From JAJPKK01 sp963802745 (GTDB taxonomy: Bacteria > Pseudomonadota > Alphaproteobacteria > Rhizobiales > Xanthobacteraceae): 64,000 nt of DNA. Both the position numbers and the translations under genes were made by a program. The stretch lies in assembly GCA_963802745.1 (NCBI GenBank), contig CAWDKL010000070.1, positions 219,365 to 283,364 on the forward strand, written 5' to 3'. Shown here in pieces: positions 43,795 through 53,360 of this stretch (position 1 is its first letter; every line of letters begins with the position of its first letter). Under the pieces are notes generated by a model. The model searched no databases. It was not told the DNA's origin and saw only the letters and a list, made by a program, of their open reading frames with translations.

Positions 43795-44095
43795 TTGAAT
43801 GCCCTCGTGTTTCGGCTTGTTTGTCAACGTATTGACGTGTTCGCGGCGTGTTCGGCCGCGCGACGTGACGGACTGGGCGCCAAGAAACGCCAAGCCCGTT
43901 CGCTATGTTTGAGTTTTGCGAACCTCCTGGGGACGGGCGCACAGCTATACCGGTGCTGCGGCCCTCTCCGATTGCCGTGTCCCATGCGCGGAGGTTTCGA
44001 ACGGGAAGCGGACCCGCAAAATCTAGGTCCCGGCGTGATTGTCTCTTTGACTTAAATCAAATTTCGGAAGGAGCTTCTGGGGCGGCGCCCGTTCG
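43795..44095. other. upstream region of ctaD
   Basis: No gene seen. It contains the FixK/FNR-type box at 44047-44060 and presumably the ctaD promoter. Confidence 0.5.
44047..44060 (-). promoter_or_regulatory. FixK/FNR-type box upstream of ctaD
   Basis: On the minus strand this reads TTGATTTAAGTCAA, an exact match to the rhizobial anaerobox pattern TTGAT-N4-GTCAA. The only gene downstream on that strand is ctaD (ATG at 43794). The implied leader would be about 200 nt. Confidence 0.6.
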
Positions 44096-44866
44096 TCACG
44101 GCCGCTCGGCGAGAAATCCCAATACCGCGTCCTTGAAGACCCGGTCGCCGACCGCGAGCATGTGATCGCGGTTTGGAATATCGACCGCACGCGCACCCGG
44201 TACCAGCGCCGCCAGCTCATGCGGCGAGCCGGCGATAGGGTCCCGGGTGCCGACGCACACCAGCATCGGGACCCGAATGCGCGCCGCCTCCTCCCGCGGA
44301 AGCACTTGCCGCGATCCCCGTATGCACGCCGCAAGCGCCCTGCGATCGGACTTGGTCTGATCCGCGAACGCCCGGAAGGCTCGCGCCTGCGGATCGGCGA
44401 TCGCCTCGATCGCGGGTGCCTCAAGGGCATCGGCGATGCTTTCCGGAAGGCCCACGCCTTCGACAAGATGGATGCCGAGGCCGCCCAAGATTACCGAGCG
44501 AGCCCGGTCGGCATGGGCGAGCGCGAGGAACGCGGCGTTGCGCGCCCCCATCGAGTAGCCCATGACATCGGCGCGCGCGATGCCAAGATGATCGAGCAGG
44601 GCGCGGATATCATCCGCCATCAAGGTGGTGTGATAAAGCGCGGGATCGTAGAGCTTGGTCGACGCTCCGTGACCGCGATTGTCGAACGCGATCGCGCGCC
44701 GCCCGGCCCGCACGAGGGTCGCGACCCAGCCTGGCAGCAGCCAGTTCACCTCCTTGGTGGAGGCAAAGCCGTGCACCAGCACAATCGGTTCGCCCTCGCC
44801 CTCGTCGAGATACGCCAGCGCGACCGGCCCGGTGTTGAACGTTCGCGGTACGAATTCCGAAGCCAT
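44096..44866 (-). CDS. alpha/beta hydrolase
   Basis: A 256-residue hydrolase with the standard fold: PIVLVHGFASTKEVNWLLPG (oxyanion region), AIAFDNRGHGAST, nucleophile elbow VMGYSMGARNAAFLALAHA, acid VCVGTRDPIAG, and His in IPNRDHMLAVGD. The complete triad suggests an active esterase or lyase-type enzyme; the substrate is unknown. No signal peptide is seen. It sits upstream of ctaD with 300 bp between. Confidence 0.88.
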   Translation of the reverse strand: MASEFVPRTFNTGPVALAYLDEGEGEPIVLVHGFASTKEVNWLLPGWVATLVRAGRRAIAFDNRGHGASTKLYDPALYHTTLMADDIRALLDHLGIARADVMGYSMGARNAAFLALAHADRARSVILGGLGIHLVEGVGLPESIADALEAPAIEAIADPQARAFRAFADQTKSDRRALAACIRGSRQVLPREEAARIRVPMLVCVGTRDPIAGSPHELAALVPGARAVDIPNRDHMLAVGDRVFKDAVLGFLAERP

Positions 44867-44947
44867 GCGGGCAAATTCCAGGCCGGCGCCGGATCGGGAG
44901 GGACCGGCCGCAACGTCACTCGGCGCAGGCGATGCGCCACAGCGCTA

Positions 44948-45334
44948 TCAGATCAGGCGCACAAATATCATGACCAAACCCACGGTCGATATGACCCAAA
45001 CCGTCGTCCGCGCCCAAGCGATGCCGGCGACATAGATAATGGCATAAGCGAGCCTTCCCCAGAAAAACAACTGGGATCCGAGGCCGGTCATGGCGTCGTT
45101 CTTGTCGGTGATCTCCGCGACCAGCACCAGAATGGCAAACAGCAGGAGGTTTTCGAGCATATTGCGGTGGGCGCGCCCGGCGCGCCCGACCCAGCCGGCT
45201 GCCGACGGCAAATCCTCGCGGTTGCCGGCCAGTTTCGGCAGGCCGAACAGGTGCGCGGCGCCTACGGTATAAACAAGCATCTGCACGAAGGTCAGGCCTA
45301 CCGACCAAACCAGCAAGGTGAGTTCAATCGACAT
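44948..45334 (-). CDS. MAPEG-family membrane protein
   Basis: A 128-residue protein with four membrane helices and the MAPEG signature RNMLENLLLFAILVLVAEIT. It then reads GSQLFFWGRLAYAIIYVAGI. Relatives bind glutathione or lipids; the bacterial ones are mostly uncharacterised. AAGGAG precedes the ATG. A MITE-like element begins 55 bp upstream of the start. Confidence 0.85.
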   Translation of the reverse strand: MSIELTLLVWSVGLTFVQMLVYTVGAAHLFGLPKLAGNREDLPSAAGWVGRAGRAHRNMLENLLLFAILVLVAEITDKNDAMTGLGSQLFFWGRLAYAIIYVAGIAWARTTVWVISTVGLVMIFVRLI

Positions 45335-45388
45335 TACGCTTCTCCTTCGTGCCGCCGGTTTCCAGGTGCCTCGTTAGGGCTTCCTCCG

Positions 45389-45531
45389 TAACTGGGGCAA
45401 AAATTATGGCGGTTCCCACGGGTCATGGCCGGGCTTGTCCCGGCCATCCCGAAAATCGGCGAACTCCTGAACGAGATCGCCGGGACGAGCCCGGCGATGA
45501 CGAGCAGGCCGCACGACGTTTACCCCTGTTA
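45389..45531. mobile_element. MITE-like element, copy 2
   Basis: A 143-bp element starting TAACTGGGGCAAAA and ending TTTACCCCTGTTA, imperfect terminal inverted repeats inside TA. The interior (ATGGCGGTTCCCACGGGTCA, CCGAAAATCGGCGAAC, then GATCGCCGGGACGAGCCC) matches the better-kept copy at 59829-59979. There is no coding capacity. It lies between the MAPEG and ABM genes. Confidence 0.75.
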
Positions 45532-45544
45532 CTTTTCTCTACCG

Positions 45545-46243
45545 TTATTCCAGGTTGCGGTAGCGCCGGTCATCGTATAGCGCGCCGAGTTTGGGGCCCA
45601 ACTGCTCCCGGAAGGCTTTGACGGCCGGGCTGGCCAGATGGGCATCCAGCGCGGCCTGGGTTTGCCAGATATCGGTGACGGTGAAATGATTCGGGCGATT
45701 GCTCTGGTACCAGGCCTCGAAGCGCTCCGCCCCCGGCTCCTTACGGCCGGCATCGACCAGCTGCCGCAGCGCGATCGCGGTCTCGTCCTTGAAGGGGCCG
45801 GGAACGTTGACATGCGAGATCACATACACGGCCCCCGGCGATCCGGCAGCCCGGATCGGACCGAGCGAGACCGGGACGTTCGGACGTTCATCGTAGGGGG
45901 CGACCTGGAGGGGTTTGAGCTTCTCGCGAAATGCCTTGGTGGTGGGGGAGCCGACATGGGCAGCAAAGGCCTTGGCGTCGGTCCACGCTTCCAGAATGGC
46001 AAAATGCGCCGGCCGTTCGAGACGCTGCAGCACTTCGAAGCGCTGATTGCCGGCTTCCTTGCGGCTCGAGGCGGCGGCCTCTTTGAGCAGGCCGGCGGCG
46101 GCGGCTTCGGCGGACGGGGCCACCTCGATGTAGGTCACCGCCACTGCCGGTGAATCGGCTGCCGCCTGCGCGTGCGCCGCCGAGACGGCTGCGAGCTGCA
46201 TCGCGGCGATTCCCAGCAGCACACCGCAGAGCAATTTTCTCAC
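45545..46243 (-). CDS. exported protein with two antibiotic-biosynthesis-monooxygenase (ABM) domains
   Basis: A 232-residue protein: signal peptide (LLCGVLLGIAAMQLAAVSAA), then two dimeric alpha-beta barrel repeats. The first is VAVTYIEVAPSAEAAAAGLL with HFAILEAWTDAKAFAAHVGS, the second VYVISHVNVPGPFKDETAIA with HFTVTDIWQTQAALDAHLAS. ABM folds bind or oxidise aromatic quinone-like molecules or haem; the export is unusual for the family. GTG 46243 follows GGGGAGA. A tandem paralogue of equal length lies upstream. Confidence 0.82.
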   Translation of the reverse strand: MRKLLCGVLLGIAAMQLAAVSAAHAQAAADSPAVAVTYIEVAPSAEAAAAGLLKEAAASSRKEAGNQRFEVLQRLERPAHFAILEAWTDAKAFAAHVGSPTTKAFREKLKPLQVAPYDERPNVPVSLGPIRAAGSPGAVYVISHVNVPGPFKDETAIALRQLVDAGRKEPGAERFEAWYQSNRPNHFTVTDIWQTQAALDAHLASPAVKAFREQLGPKLGALYDDRRYRNLE

Positions 46244-46363
46244 GTCGATTCTCCCCAATCCGGCTGCGCCCGCCCGGTCATCGCTTAAGCCCGCAAGCAT
46301 TCATCCCGGGCAGTGGCCGATATGAGCCATTGCCCGAGACACGACGCTCAAGGCCGTCCCGAT

Positions 46364-47062
46364 TCAATCGATGCTGGTGTACAGCCGCTCGTCGTACAGC
46401 GCACCCGTCATGGTTCCGAGCTTTTCGCGGAACTCCCTCGAGGCCGGTGTGACCAAATGCGCATCGACGCCGCTGCGATTCTTCCAGATTTCCATGACGG
46501 TAAAGTGATTTCCGCGATTGTTCTGCTGCCACGCCTCGAAGCGCAGGGACGCAGGTTCCTTGCGGGTATCTTGCGCCAGCTTCTTCAGCATGGCGATGCA
46601 TTCGTCCTTGGTGGGCGGCGTCACGTCCACGTGGATGACGGTGTAGACTGCGTCCTTGCCGACCGGCCCCGATGCGGGCGCTACCGTAATGCCGTTGCTT
46701 GGGCGCTCGTCATAGAAGCTTGCCCGCAACGGGGTCAGCTTCTCCTTGAACTGCTTTAACGCCGCCCCGCCCTCATGCGCTCCGGCAGCCTTGAGGTCGC
46801 TCCAGGCTTCGAGGATCGCGAACTGGTTATCGCGTTCGATGCGCTGAAGAACATCGTAGCGCAGATTGCCGGGCTCCTTGCGGCTTGCCGAGGCGACCTG
46901 CTTGAGCAGGTTCGCCGCTTCGGCCTTGGCGGCAGGCAACACCTCGATATAGGTGACCACATAGGCGGTCGAATCCGTGGCGGACGGCGCCTGCGCCGGT
47001 GCCGCGGTGGGGGCAACCGCCAGCGCCGCCGCAACCAGCATCCCACGACAGAGCTTGTTCAT
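46364..47062 (-). CDS. exported protein with two ABM domains (paralogue)
   Basis: A 232-residue paralogue of the next gene: signal peptide (GMLVAAALAVAPTAAPAQA), first ABM repeat with QFAILEAWSDLKAAGAHEGG, second with HFTVMEIWKNRSGVDAHLVT. AAGGAGAG precedes the ATG. The two genes are on one strand 120 bp apart, so a tandem duplication is likely. Confidence 0.82.
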   Translation of the reverse strand: MNKLCRGMLVAAALAVAPTAAPAQAPSATDSTAYVVTYIEVLPAAKAEAANLLKQVASASRKEPGNLRYDVLQRIERDNQFAILEAWSDLKAAGAHEGGAALKQFKEKLTPLRASFYDERPSNGITVAPASGPVGKDAVYTVIHVDVTPPTKDECIAMLKKLAQDTRKEPASLRFEAWQQNNRGNHFTVMEIWKNRSGVDAHLVTPASREFREKLGTMTGALYDERLYTSID

Positions 47063-47236
47063 GAATCTCTCCTTCGGCCGAGAATCCGGCTTGTGTCTAT
47101 GAACACCTCGACGGCGCCGGGCTCAACCCATCGGCCCACGAAACGACGCGCATCAGGCAAATCGCCAAATGGTCCGACGGGCACCACCCTGTCGTCAACG
47201 ACAGGCCGGGCCTCACGCCGGGCACTTGCGCTAACC

Positions 47237-47413
47237 TTATTTGATCCAGCGGTTGATTTGGTCCATGACGGATTCAAACGTGGTATGCACCAGATCGCCT
47301 ACATTGTTCCAGTTCACCAGCGGCTTACCGGAACCGGCCTCGATATTGTCGTGAATGGCGGCGCCGCAGGTTAACAGCACCACGGCGAAAATAAACCCGT
47401 AGATGAATCGCAT
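47237..47413 (-). CDS. small single-pass membrane protein
   Basis: A 58-residue protein with an N-terminal hydrophobic helix (FIYGFIFAVVLLTCGAAI) and a short polar tail (VNWNNVGDLVHTTFESVMDQ). AGGAG precedes ATG 47413. I do not recognise the family; the good ribosome site and clean membrane helix support it as a real gene. Confidence 0.6.
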   Translation of the reverse strand: MRFIYGFIFAVVLLTCGAAIHDNIEAGSGKPLVNWNNVGDLVHTTFESVMDQINRWIK

Positions 47414-47787
47414 CGTGCTCGGTCTCCTAGTGTTGTGTGTCTTCTTCACGTCGTCGGGCACGGGCGGTCAGGGGTCCGCCGCCAAGAACGCGCCAAATAC
47501 AAAAAAGCTCCGGCCCCACTAGCCTGTAACATTGCACGGGGCCGGAACATGTCGGGAGGCTTTCTGCCATAAGGCCTTCAGGCCGAAATGGCAAGCGAGC
47601 CACCGGAGTTTTCCAAACTTGGGCGGTTCGCGGCGCGATGCGAGCCGCGGGCTGCGTAGCGTACCGCAGCCCGATGAATAACCGGTGACAGCGACACACG
47701 TGCCTCGCGTGTGCGGCGGCCGGCAGGCGGAGGCGAGCCACGGCTTGGGTCGATCGGCAGCGCCACGGTCACGTGTGACCCCCGCCG

Positions 47788-48808
47788 CTAAAGCTGCTCT
47801 GCAACCCCGGCCTCGCCGAAGGTCGCCATCCCGGTGTGGCAGGCGAGCGCTGCGCGCAGGATGGTCGCCGCGACCGCGGCGCCGGAGGCTTCGCCGAGCC
47901 GCATGCCGAGATCGAGCAGCGGCACCAAGCCGAGTTGGTCCAACAGAGTGCGGTGCGCGGCCTCGGCCGAGACGTGGCCCGCGACCGCGTGGGCGAGGGC
48001 GTCGCCGCGCAGCCTGGCGAGCGGCGCCACTGCGGCCGTACAGACGAAGCCGTCGATCACCACCGGTATATGCTGCCGCCGCGCCGCCAGCGTGGCGCCG
48101 AGCAGCGCGGCAAGCTCGCGGCCCCCGAGCGCCGCCGCGACCCGCAGCGGATCGCCGGCGATCGCCGCATGACGCGCGAGCGCCCTGTCGATGGCATCGC
48201 GCTTGCGGGCGAGCCCGGCCTCGTCCACGCCGGTACCTCGGCCCGCCCAGTGCCCGCCGCCGCCGCCGCCGAACAGCGCCGCCGCGACGGCCGCCGCCGC
48301 GGTGGTATTGCCGATCCCCATTTCGCCGAGGCAAACGAGGTCGGCCTCGGGCGGCACGGCGGCGTAGCCGGCCGCGACGGCATCCAGAAACCCGCGCTCG
48401 TCCATGGCGGGTTCCGTGGTAAAGTCCGCAGTCGGCCGATCGAGAGCGAGCGGGATCACCCGCAGGCTCGCACCGGCGATTGCGGCGAGCTGATTGATGG
48501 CGGCCCCCCCGGCGGCGAAATTCGCCACCATCTGGCCCGTCACCTCGGCCGGGAAAGCCGAAACGCCCTGTGACACCACGCCGTGATTGCCGGCGAACAC
48601 CAAAACGGCGACGCCGTCGAGCCGGGGCGGGTAGCGGCCCTGCCAGCGGGCGAGCCACGCGACGAGTTCCTCCAGGCGCCCGAGACTGCCCGGCGGCTTG
48701 GTCAGCCGGGCATCGCGTTGCCTGGCGGCGGCTGCGGCGGCTTCGTCACCGCTCGGGTAAATTCAGACAGGCGGTGCGCAGCTCGGCGAAGGATGCAAAA
48801 TGCGTCAT
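47788..48808 (-). pseudogene. cobT: nicotinate-nucleotide--dimethylbenzimidazole phosphoribosyltransferase, frameshifted
   Basis: CobT makes alpha-ribazole phosphate for the lower ligand of cobalamin. From ATG 48808 it reads THFASFAELRTACLNLPE, then loses frame near 48750. In the next frame it continues ARLTKPPGSLGRLEELVAWL, VFAGNHGVVSQGVSAFPAEV, GEMGIGNTTAAAAVAAAL and VIDGFVCTAAVAPLARL. The length with one base corrected is 340 residues, normal for CobT. All conserved blocks are intact, so the break may be an indel error. No other cobalamin genes are adjacent. Confidence 0.85.
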
Positions 48809-49345
48809 GGTAAGGCGATCTCCCAAGTCCGCCGGGCCATCGCGGGTGCGCGGTCGGTGCTCCGCAATGGCGGACGGGAGGTGCGATTGAGGCCGGGGCC
48901 GAACTGAATGCATTCGACGAATCGGTGCACCGCCTACCCTACCAGATAGCGCGCAAAGTGTTGAAGACGGGGATGCCTTCACTGCCTTCACGAGCGGCCT
49001 GCATCCCCTCGCGCTCGGCATCTTCGAAGCCGATGAGCCCGATCGCATGCGTCACCACGATCTGCAGGCGGATGGCGCAGCCGGTGGGCGGTAAGTTGGC
49101 CCCTCCATGCCCCATCCCTGCACGCATCGAGCTTGCCAATCCGGCCGGGCGTGGCGGTCGGACCCGCGGCTTTTGCCCAGGTCTGCCGCATAGGCTTGGA
49201 GGGCATCGTATCGCGGCGGTTTCACTCTATCGGTCCGCCCGTTCGGAAGGTCCGCGGAGTTCGCCGCGACATTACGGAAATTACATTTGAAATTCCAGTG
49301 AAAGCGAGTCACCATGTTTACAAGGGGCAAATGGGGATCAGCAAA
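48809..49345. other. region between cobT and the porin gene
   Basis: It contains a relic of an enolase-superfamily gene (48942-49085) and the porin leader. No intact gene is seen. Confidence 0.5.
48942..49085 (-). pseudogene. relic of a mandelate racemase/muconate lactonizing enzyme gene
   Basis: On the minus strand VVTHAIGLIGFEDAEREGMQ matches AVTHSIGLIGFADAEREVAQ of the intact gene at 50501-51668. Soon after, in another frame, QHFARYLVG and a stop match that gene's last residues (KLARYLVAT). About 200 residues between are gone. A duplicate decayed by a large internal deletion is the simplest view. Confidence 0.65.
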
Positions 49346-50125
49346 ATGAAACGGATCTGGTTATTTGCTAGTGCGGCAACTGCCGCGCTGTCAGCTTCGT
49401 CTGTGTCCTTTGCGGCCGATTTGGCGAACCGATCGGTCTACGCGCAACCTGCACCAGTTCCACCACTGCCAGTCTACAACTGGACCGGCTTTTACATCGG
49501 CGGCAATATCGGTGGGGCCTGGGCGAATGGGACGGTAACGGATAACGTGACCGGTGCCAGTTTATCGGGAAGCAACGCCGGCGTTATCGGCGGCGGTACG
49601 ATCGGGTACAATTGGCAGTTCGCGCCAAATTGGGTTATCGGCGTCGAAGGGACGTTTGATGGTACATCGATCAAGAACAATAATACGGTTAACGGGACCT
49701 ATCTCGATCCTTCCGGTAATGCATGGCCGGTTTCCATCCAAGGTAGCGCGAACACCAACTGGGTCGCCACCATCGCCGGTCGCCTTGGCTTCGCCGCAAA
49801 CAACTGGTTATTCTATGCGAAAGGTGGCGGCGGCTGGGCCAACAACTCAGTGACAATAACCGGCGCCTCCCAGACCGGACCGGCTCCCGGTGTTCTGCCG
49901 ACCGGGTGGACCGGCGGCACCGTCAGTGCGAGCAACACCGCCGGCGGCTGGCTGGCCGGCGCCGGTATCGAATACGGCCTGACCCAGAATTGGACCGTGA
50001 AGGCCGAGTATGACTATCTCGGACTTGCCGGCACGACGGTGAACAGTCCGTTCGTCGTCGGTGATACGGTGAACGTTTCGCGTAATATCAACATGTTCAC
50101 GGTCGGTGTAAACTATAAATTCTGA
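49346..50125 (+). CDS. outer-membrane beta-barrel protein (Omp25/31-like porin family)
   Basis: A 259-residue outer-membrane protein: signal peptide (MKRIWLFASAATAALSASSV), then a Pro-rich linker (QPAPVPPLPVYNWTGFYIGG) that is the hallmark of rhizobial Omp25/31-type barrels. Gly/aromatic alternating strands follow, such as GYNWQFAPNWVIGVEGTFDG and WTVKAEYDYLGLAGT, with a terminal aromatic (TVGVNYKF). An in-frame ATG at 49331 is also possible. Confidence 0.88.
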   Translation: MKRIWLFASAATAALSASSVSFAADLANRSVYAQPAPVPPLPVYNWTGFYIGGNIGGAWANGTVTDNVTGASLSGSNAGVIGGGTIGYNWQFAPNWVIGVEGTFDGTSIKNNNTVNGTYLDPSGNAWPVSIQGSANTNWVATIAGRLGFAANNWLFYAKGGGGWANNSVTITGASQTGPAPGVLPTGWTGGTVSASNTAGGWLAGAGIEYGLTQNWTVKAEYDYLGLAGTTVNSPFVVGDTVNVSRNINMFTVGVNYKF

Positions 50126-50500
50126 CGTGGGCTGCCAGCCCAACGCAAGCGATTGGGGGCAATGCATATCCCATCCGCTTGATCAAGCGTCAACAATTCT
50201 CCCTCCGCACGAGAGTCCGGAGGGTTTGGAGGAGGAGCCAAGCTACGGACACGCGTAAAGCGCAGTCCAGAAGAAATCCTGGTTGCTTACTGCTTCCACC
50301 ATACGCGGCCGATAGAGAAGCTGCGGTTTCCCAACTACCCCATGCTTTGATGCCGTGGAAGCTGATGAGACCAGGATGGTACCCCAAAGATGTACACCGC
50401 CGAGCCCGCCCACGTGGCGGGCTTTTCTTGTAATAGATTGCCTGTGGCCAAACTCCTCGCCAAATCGTTACCGATTCATCACCACCGCTTTCCGTAGGAC
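50126..50500. other. intergenic region downstream of the porin gene
   Basis: No gene is supported. The TTGATCAAGCGTCAA near 50177 has the wrong spacing for a FixK box. A terminator is listed separately. Confidence 0.45.
50404..50429 (+). terminator. intrinsic terminator without a clear gene
   Basis: GCCCGCC, a 5-nt loop, GGCGGGC and TTTTCTT form a good terminator. The nearest plus-strand gene ends 280 bp upstream (porin), so either the porin transcript has a long tail or an unseen small transcript ends here. Confidence 0.7.
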
Positions 50501-51668
50501 CTACGTCGCCACCAAATAGCGCGCAAGCTTCGCTTCATCGGCCGCAATGCCGAGGCCGGGCGCTTTCCGGCACCGCAATGGCGCCGTCGGTAAAGTGCAT
50601 CGGTTCGGCGATCAGATCGTCGGTGTAGTAGATTCCCGCAACCTGCCCGTGCTGGGCCTCGGCCGGCGTTGACACCGGCACCACGCAGGACAGTGTCGCG
50701 GCGGGCGCCGCGGCGGCGAGCGCGATGTTGGCGCGGTTGCCGATCCCGGTCTCGACCGAGCCGTTGACGTTGCAGACGATACCGGCGGCCCGCGCGACCG
50801 CCGCCACCTCCATGGCGCGGAACAGGCCGCCCGGCTTGGTGGTGTAGATCGACACGATCTGGGCCGCACGCTTTTCGATGATCTCGATCACGTCGTGGGC
50901 GTTCCAGGCGCTCTCGTCGGCCATGACGGGCGCATCGATCGCCCGCGCGACCTCCGCGAGCCGCGCGATGCCCTCGACCGGCTGCTCGAAATAGAGGATC
51001 TCCGCCGTTTCCATGCGGCGGAAGGTGCGGATCGCCTGGGCCGGCGTCGCGTAGCCCTGGTTGGCGTCAATGCACAGCGCCACCTTGGGCCCGACGGTGT
51101 CGCGCACGCGCCGCACCATCTCGACGTCGCGGTCGGGATCGACGCCGACCTTGACCTTGAAGGTGCGGATGCCTTCGCGCACGGCCTGCGCCACCTCGCG
51201 CTCGGCGTCCGCAAAGCCGATGAGCCCGATCGAATGCGTCACCGCGATCCGGCGGCGGACGGCACCGCCGAGCAGCCGGTAAGCCGGCACGTTGAGCTGC
51301 AGGCCGGCGAGATCGTAGGCCGCCATCTCGATCGCGGCCTTGGCGTAGGGATGGCCCTTGAGCGCGCGATCCATGCGCGCATGCAGTTCGGTGATTTGGC
51401 CCGGCACGCAGCCGGTCACGGCTGGCGCCAGATAGGATTGAATCACCGAGCGGACCGTGCCCGGACTTTCGCCGAAATAGCGGCCGAACTCGCCGCCCCA
51501 GTCCTTCAGCGCCGGCGCCTCGCCGAACCCCGCGCGGCCGTCCGCATCGGTCATTTTGAGGATGATATAGCCGCCGATCGGCTCCTGCAGCCCGGTCCAT
51601 TTATGCTCGCGCCGCGTCGGCAGGCGGACATGGAACAGGCCGATGTCGGCGATGGGGGATTCAGGCAT
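50501..51668 (-). CDS. mandelate racemase/muconate lactonizing enzyme family protein (3' frameshift)
   Basis: A roughly 390-residue enolase-superfamily enzyme. The N-terminal capping domain is followed by a TIM barrel with KVKVG (catalytic Lys), metal ligands in CIDANQGY, EQPVEG and MADESAWNAH. A single extra base near 50560 puts a stop at 50535. Correcting it gives SPGLGIAADEAKLARYLVAT and the stop at 50501, as the family expects. The exact substrate is unknown; cis,cis-muconate-like or sugar acids are possible. It is downstream of the M24 peptidase gene. Confidence 0.85.
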
Positions 51669-51807
51669 GGCATGCGGATCCATTTGGGTGGACAGGCGCG
51701 ATGGGGAGGCACGGGGCGTCTGCCCGAATCGGCGGAGCCGTCCGCCGACCTGGAAATTTCACGTACCATGGTCGGTTTTTGCTTCGACGGAAAGCGGGCG
51801 CCGGGTT

Positions 51808-52942
51808 TCAATTCACGATGATAAGCCGGTCCGTGTCGGCATAATCCGACAGCAGTTCGCAGCCGTGCTCCGTCACCAGCACCATATCCTTGTTCTGCAT
51901 GCCGAAGCCGAAGCCGGTTTCGTAGATCAACGGCTCGATGCCGAGCACCATGCCGGCTTCGAGCGGCTGGTCGCCGGGGCCGAGATAGGGGTCTTCGTGC
52001 AGGTGCAGCCCGATGCCGTGGCCGACGAACGAGAATGCGCGGCAGGTTCAGCTCTTCGGTTTTCTTGAGGTACATCTCGTAGATGGCCCGGCTCGAGGCA
52101 CCCGGCCGGATGGCGTCGAGCAGCATGTGCTTGCAGGCGGTGAGATTGGCCCAGATGCGCTCGGCCTGCGGCGGCGGGCTGCCGACCGCCGCCGTACGGC
52201 ACACGCCCGCATGATAGCCCTGGATGATCGGAAAGATTTCCACCCGGCAGACATCACCGGGATTAAGCACGCGCCCGGTCGGCCCGACATTGGGAAACAC
52301 GCTGCGCTCGCCGGTCGCCACGATCATCAGCTTGAAATAGTCCGCGCCCTGTTCATAAACCCCGCGGGTGAGCGCGGCGGCGATATCCATCTCGGTCGCG
52401 CCGGCGGAGACCGCCCCATAGGCTTGCGTGATGGCGCGGTCGGCGATGCGGGAGAGTTTTCGCAGGATGTCGATCTCTTCCCTCGTCTTGATCTGGCGCA
52501 GCCGCGCCAGCAAAGCCTGCGCCGGCGCGAACTCCGCGCGCGGCAGCAGCCGGCAGAGGTCGGCGAAATCCGTAGCCGGCAGGTAATCCAGCTCGATGCC
52601 GATGCGGGCGCTTGCGAGGCCGTGGCGCGTCAGCAGGTCGGCCAGCACCGCCATGGCGTCGAACGCAAATTCGCGCCACACCGCAATCTCGACATTGTCC
52701 TTGCGTTCGGCGCCCGCACCGACTTTGGCCCGGATCGTGCTCGCCTCCATATCGACGACGGCAAGCGCCGCCGTGCCGTCGGCCGTGACCACGACAAAAG
52801 CATGCCGCCAGCGCATCAGCGGCTGGGTCGGCGATAGAAAGCCGGTCACATAGGCGAAATTTTCCGGCGAGCAGGACACGATGGCATCGAGCCCCGCCTC
52901 CTTCATGGCGCGAACCTGGCGGTCGATTACGTCCTGGCGCAT
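51808..52942 (-). pseudogene. M24-family metallopeptidase (Xaa-Pro aminopeptidase/creatinase-like), frameshifted
   Basis: A roughly 377-residue pita-bread-fold protein. The N-terminal domain has CSPENFAYVTGFLSPTQP. The catalytic part has GDVCRVEIFPIIQGYHAGVC, where the first dimetal Asp of typical enzymes is not obvious. At T 52035 an extra base breaks the frame. Corrected, it gives FSFVGHGIGLHLHEDPYLGP (His ligand), GMVLGIEPLIYETGFGFGMQ (Glu) and a stop at 51808. Neighbouring catabolic genes suggest a hydrolase or lyase rather than a housekeeping peptidase. Confidence 0.8.
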
Positions 52943-52958
52943 GCGTAGCCTTGCTTGA

Positions 52959-53360
52959 ATGTCCGGCCCCAAGCGGGCACGATCTCACGTGCGAGAGCGT
53001 GCTTCATTATGCCCAAACGGCGCCAAGAGCGACCTGAAAGCGGCGCAAAGCTGCTGCCCTTTTTCAATTGAGAGAAACGCCGGCGAGCGGGCGATCCGTG
53101 ATTGGCTGGTCGATACCTTGCCGGAACTGGGCGGCCCTGCCTTGGTCATCTACGAAGACAAAAAAATGCCCAGGCTGATCCAGCGGGAGCATCTTGAGGA
53201 AGTTGTCGTCATGGCGACGACGCGTGCGGTCCTTGCCTTTGCGCAGGAACGCGGCCTGATTGCATCGGCGGAGGAGGCATGGAACGAAATCGTGAAACGA
53301 GCGGCGGGGGCGAACCCGAGTTTGAACGTAACAGTGATACGCCCGACCCGCGGACGTTAA
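52959..53360 (+). CDS. uncharacterised protein, first of an overlapping pair
   Basis: The plausible part is the C-terminal 90 residues: RAIRDWLVDTLPELGGPALV, then MPRLIQREHLEEVVVMATTR and FAQERGLIASAEEAWNEIVK. The first 40 residues look untranslated and no ribosome site decides the start. The 3' end overlaps the next gene by 82 bp in another frame. I do not recognise the family. Confidence 0.45.
   Translation: MSGPKRARSHVRERASLCPNGAKSDLKAAQSCCPFSIERNAGERAIRDWLVDTLPELGGPALVIYEDKKMPRLIQREHLEEVVVMATTRAVLAFAQERGLIASAEEAWNEIVKRAAGANPSLNVTVIRPTRGR

Noticed and set aside
50177..50195. TTGATCAAGCGTCAA as a possible FixK box
   Set aside because: The half-sites are five rather than four bases apart, and no gene start is placed correctly.
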